From Pinibacter aurantiacus (GTDB lineage: Bacteria; Bacteroidota; Bacteroidia; Chitinophagales; Chitinophagaceae), in the NCBI RefSeq assembly GCF_019130065.1, contig NZ_JAHSPG010000012.1, positions 300,825 to 364,824 on the forward strand: a stretch of 64,000 nucleotides of DNA. The letters run 5' to 3'. Below are positions 61,352-64,000 of this stretch, in pieces. The notes below the pieces were generated by a model that was not told the DNA's origin, made no database searches, and saw nothing but the letters and a program-made list of their open reading frames with translations. A program made the translations under genes and the position numbers. The first letter of the stretch is position 1, and each line of letters opens with the position of its first letter.

Positions 61352-61924
61352 ATGCGAAAATTAATAGCGATCGTGCAAACATCTTTTGATGGTTTTGTTG
61401 CGGGCCCGAATGGTGAGTTCTCAAATTTTATCGGTGATGAAGAAAATCTTGCGTTTGTCTGCAGTTTAATTGAAAGCGCAGATGCAATACTATTTGGAAG
61501 AAAGTCGTGGCAATTGCTGGAAAGCAATTGGCCAACTGCTGCAGATAAGGCGGGTGCGACCGCATATGAAGTCAAATATTCAAACTGGTACAACAGCGTA
61601 CCAAGATATGTTTTGTCTAAATCAGTACAAACTTCTAACGACGACAACATAGTTGTCATTCATGATAATGTAGTAGAAAAAATAAATTCGATCAAGCAAC
61701 AGGATGGTAAGAGCATTTATGTTTTTGGTAGCCCAACAGTGGTTCATCTTCTGTTGCAGGAAAATTTATTGGATGGCTTTTGGCTCATTATGCATCCGGT
61801 GTTTTTTGGTAAAGGCATCTCCCTTCACAGAGATCTGGATAAAGTAATTAAACTGAACCTTGCTTCTACAAAACATCTATCAAGTGGCACATTCTGTTTG
61901 AACTACGAGATTGAGAGGAATTAG
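61352..61924 (+). CDS. Dihydrofolate reductase family protein (RibD C-terminal fold)
   Basis: 190 residues from the ATG at 61352 (MRKLIAIVQTSFDGFVAGPN); a TTG at 61319 is in frame but not typical. The DHFR/RibD_C fold is shown by the SFDGFVAGPNGEFSNF opening strand and turn, ILFGRKSWQLLESNWP, and the NADPH-binding section KSIYVFGSPTVVHLLLQENL followed by DGFWLIMHPVFFGKGISL. This group (YwjB/YyaP-like) is close to riboflavin-pathway reductases but has no fixed reaction. It stands alone ahead of a bidirectional terminator. Confidence 0.88.
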   Translation: MRKLIAIVQTSFDGFVAGPNGEFSNFIGDEENLAFVCSLIESADAILFGRKSWQLLESNWPTAADKAGATAYEVKYSNWYNSVPRYVLSKSVQTSNDDNIVVIHDNVVEKINSIKQQDGKSIYVFGSPTVVHLLLQENLLDGFWLIMHPVFFGKGISLHRDLDKVIKLNLASTKHLSSGTFCLNYEIERN

Positions 61925-62046
61925 GAAGGAGTTAGGAATTGCGTTTCCGATTGTTTAACAGTAAAACAATCAAGAATATTTTTTTAGAGTACGAGTCTGG
62001 AACATTCTGCAATCCTAACTCCCAATTCCTAATTTCTAATTCCTAA
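61919..62046. repeat. Inverted GTTAGGAATT / AATTCCTAAC array
   Basis: Left arm 61919-61941 and right arm 62011-62046 (AATCCTAACTCCCAATTCCT...) are mirrored around a 69-base spacer. The DHFR-like stop codon lies in the left arm, and a hairpin terminator follows at 62050. Confidence 0.65.
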
Positions 62047-62049
62047 TAG

Positions 62050-62085
62050 CAAAGAAGCCGCTCCATTACTGAAGCGGCTTCTTTG
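62050..62085. terminator. Bidirectional intrinsic terminator
   Basis: CAAAGAAGCCGCT (62050-62062) and AGCGGCTTCTTTG (62073-62085) form a perfect 13-bp stem with a 10-base loop. It lies between the convergent DHFR-like and OmpA-family genes, so it could serve both. The GC-rich stem differs from the AT-rich arrays nearby. Confidence 0.75.
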
Positions 62086-62118
62086 TATGCTTAACTATCA
62101 CCGAATAAAAATCACTGT

Positions 62119-64000
62119 TTATTTATCCAATACTTTAAATTCAGTTCTTCTGTTTTTAGCGCGACCTTCTTCTGTATCATTTGTATCGAGAGGTTTTGTA
62201 TCGCCATAACCTTTGTATTTCAAACGTTTTGCATCGATGCCTTTAGACACCAAATAATCCACCACGTTCTTCGCACGTGCAGTAGAGAGTTTTTGGTTGT
62301 ATGCTTTTGTACCTACGTTATCAGTATGGCCGTCGATCTCAATGGTCATGCCCGGATTATCAACTAACATCTGTGCTAAATGATCCAGTGCTGGTTTTGA
62401 TTCATCGAGAATAATTGCTTTGTTAACAGCATAGTACATGTGATCAACAACAACCGTTTCGCCAACTGCCGGAGCTACTTTTACAAGACACAATGCAGGA
62501 GCGTTCATCATTTCCATTTCTTCATCTTGTGGCGTTGCAATGCCTAGTGAATTGCTCTGGTAACCTTCTGTAGATGCATTTACTTTCACTGGTTGGTACT
62601 CATCCATAGTGAAGCTATAGCTACCATCAGCTCCGGTTGAAAGATCGGCTATCACTTTGTTGTCTGCCAATACCTGCACTTTTGCACCGGCCAGTGGTGT
62701 GTTACCATCACAGGCAATTACTTTACCAGCGATCTTTTTAGCAGGCATTTGTTTTTGCAAACTGAACATATCAAGGCAACATTCTGATGCCCTGTCGGAG
62801 CTGAACACCACATCAGACAACATGTTCTTCGTCGTGCCTTTGCTCGCAAAATAAATATCATCCTTCTCTGAGTTTACGGGATAGCCAAGGTTCTTTACTG
62901 CACCCCAGTTACCATTGATGCTGCCTTTTGTTTGGTACAAATCAAAGCCGCCCATGCCTACTCTGCCATTGCTGGAGAATACCAGTGTTTGTGAAGCGGC
63001 ATGGTAATATGGTGCTTGTTCGTCTGCCGGAGTATTGATAGCCGTGCCCATGTTTACCGGCTCGCCTACTTTACCGTCTGCAATGGGTGCATACCAAATG
63101 TCAAAACCACCTTGTCCGCCAGAGCGGTCGCTGGAGAATAAAAGATACTTGCCATCTGCTGTGACAAATGGTTGTTGGTTATTGCCTCCTACTGCGTTGA
63201 TGGCTTCCAGTGCAGTGGGTTCGCTCCATGCACCTGCCTCTGTTTTGGTTGTTTGGTATAAAGAAGCCGTTTTCTTGCCTTCTTTGGTCATCGTCCATCT
63301 GGTCAGGTAGATCGTTTTTCCGTCTGGCGTAATAGCTGCTACACCTTGATGAACGCCTTCCGGCTGGGCAATGTCGATCTTGCTTACTGTTGCCGCATCA
63401 CCATTTGTTGTCGCTTCGTACAAGTGGTTGATATAGACAGCAGATTTTGCATTGCTTTCAATTCTTGTAGAAGTAAAAAGCATGGTGCCAGTGCCAGTGA
63501 GTACCGGTGCATAGTTCGCTCCGGGTGTGTTCACATTGACCGTGTCCTGTTTTTTTACCGTGTACAGCGACAGGTCTTTTTTGTGCAACTGCTGCTGGAT
63601 AAACTGAAGGTTTTCAATTTCTCTTTTGGCTGCTTTGGTATAAGCATCTTCCGTTTTGTAAGAACTTAAAAAATCGGTGAACGCTTTTTGGGCGTCTTCG
63701 TATTTGCCAAGGCTTCTTAGTGTTACAGCATATTGGTATTTAGCCAGTGGATATTGTTCTGCGCTATAGCCGGTTGCTTCCTGGTAGAAGTTTTCCGCCT
63801 TCGCGTAGTTGTTCAACAGTCGATAGCTTTCCGCTGCGCCGTATACGGCCTGCTGGTGGGTGTCGCCGCCGGCTGCCTTTGTTTTCGTTTTGCCTTGGGT
63901 ATTGCCGGCGTACGGGTCGTAAGTGCCGGTTTTGCTTTTAGCGCCGATGCCAAGGTACATTTCATAGTACTTTGCTGCTGACGCGTAGTCTGATTTTTTA
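62119..64000 (-). CDS. OmpA-family protein with TPR and PD40 propeller, N-terminus cut by window edge
   Basis: At least 627 codons are open to the right edge; an ATG at 63960 is internal, as the frame continues upstream with TPR-like KKSDYASAAKYYEMYL. Domains in order are TPR repeats (AVYGAAESYRLLNNYAKAEN), WD40-like PD40 propeller repeats (DGKYLLFSSDRSGGQGGFDI and TLVFSSNGRVGMGGFDLYQT), a carboxypeptidase-regulatory-like beta domain (AGKVIACDGNTPLAGAKVQV) and a C-terminal OmpA peptidoglycan-binding domain (IEIDGHTDNVGTKAYNQKLS, LSTARAKNVVDYLVSKGI). It should anchor the outer membrane to the wall. The same domain set occurs in accessory proteins of Bacteroidota type IX secretion or gliding clusters, but this is not shown here. 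Confidence 0.92.
   Translation of the reverse strand, partial: KKSDYASAAKYYEMYLGIGAKSKTGTYDPYAGNTQGKTKTKAAGGDTHQQAVYGAAESYRLLNNYAKAENFYQEATGYSAEQYPLAKYQYAVTLRSLGKYEDAQKAFTDFLSSYKTEDAYTKAAKREIENLQFIQQQLHKKDLSLYTVKKQDTVNVNTPGANYAPVLTGTGTMLFTSTRIESNAKSAVYINHLYEATTNGDAATVSKIDIAQPEGVHQGVAAITPDGKTIYLTRWTMTKEGKKTASLYQTTKTEAGAWSEPTALEAINAVGGNNQQPFVTADGKYLLFSSDRSGGQGGFDIWYAPIADGKVGEPVNMGTAINTPADEQAPYYHAASQTLVFSSNGRVGMGGFDLYQTKGSINGNWGAVKNLGYPVNSEKDDIYFASKGTTKNMLSDVVFSSDRASECCLDMFSLQKQMPAKKIAGKVIACDGNTPLAGAKVQVLADNKVIADLSTGADGSYSFTMDEYQPVKVNASTEGYQSNSLGIATPQDEEMEMMNAPALCLVKVAPAVGETVVVDHMYYAVNKAIILDESKPALDHLAQMLVDNPGMTIEIDGHTDNVGTKAYNQKLSTARAKNVVDYLVSKGIDAKRLKYKGYGDTKPLDTNDTEEGRAKNRRTEFKVLDK

Overview
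The window looks like a piece of a Bacteroidota chromosome, most likely from Chitinophagaceae or a close relative. The evidence is two SusC/SusD loci, an ECF sigma/FecR pair, a one-protein hybrid sensor regulator, DUF1080 and ThuA proteins, AT-rich gene starts without clear Shine-Dalgarno sequences, and many short-motif inverted repeats between genes. I recognise no rRNA, tRNA, CRISPR array, phage or transposase.

Layout. (1) 1-10783: an oxidative glycoside locus. An MFS transporter (cut by the left edge) diverges from a GMC oxidoreductase with its Tat-type small subunit, a Gfo/Idh/MocA dehydrogenase, a TIM-barrel isomerase-like protein and a DUF1080 protein. A second DUF1080 protein, a Tat-exported Gfo protein and a ThuA protein follow. 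This set fits the 3-keto-glycoside route, in which sugars are oxidised at C3 and then cleaved. (2) 10973-17849: an OmpR-type response regulator and histidine kinase, a stand-alone LytTR protein, small enzymes (SnoaL-like, GNAT, VOC, DinB), an SGNH hydrolase lipoprotein and ribose-5-phosphate isomerase A. (3) 18058-25590: a phosphate-scavenging candidate made of a TonB-dependent receptor, a beta-helix lipoprotein (apparently frameshifted near its C-terminus) and a beta-propeller phytase, with a phased repeat array upstream and a TPR-HTH regulator behind it. (4) 25788-36444: CHAD protein, luciferase-like oxidoreductase, ABC exporter, Na+/H+ antiporter, a second ThuA protein, a 183-bp tandem repeat block, a flavodoxin-reductase-like protein, a nitrilase-family hydrolase and a DbpA-like helicase. 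(5) 36636-48759: an alpha-mannan utilisation locus (ECF sigma, FecR, STN-type SusC, SusD, SusE, GH76, GH92). (6) 48930-61069: a fructan utilisation locus (periplasmic-binding hybrid sensor, MFS sugar porter, fructokinase, SusC, SusD, GH32). (7) 61352-64000: a DHFR-like protein and an OmpA-family protein cut by the right edge.

Intergenic architecture is the most unusual feature. Most gene boundaries hold arrays of 7-8 bp motifs (such as ATTCTTA, TACTTTT, CTCAACT, TTTCAAT, CACTAAG) placed as inverted pairs around 20-200 bp spacers. The motif differs between loci but the arrangement repeats. Several arrays supply the stop codon or last residues of the adjacent gene. Two regulatory candidates with helical-turn phasing stand out: AACA/GTGAAC repeats upstream of the phytase-linked TonB receptor, and T(G/T)GAA repeats between the fructan sensor and its sugar porter.
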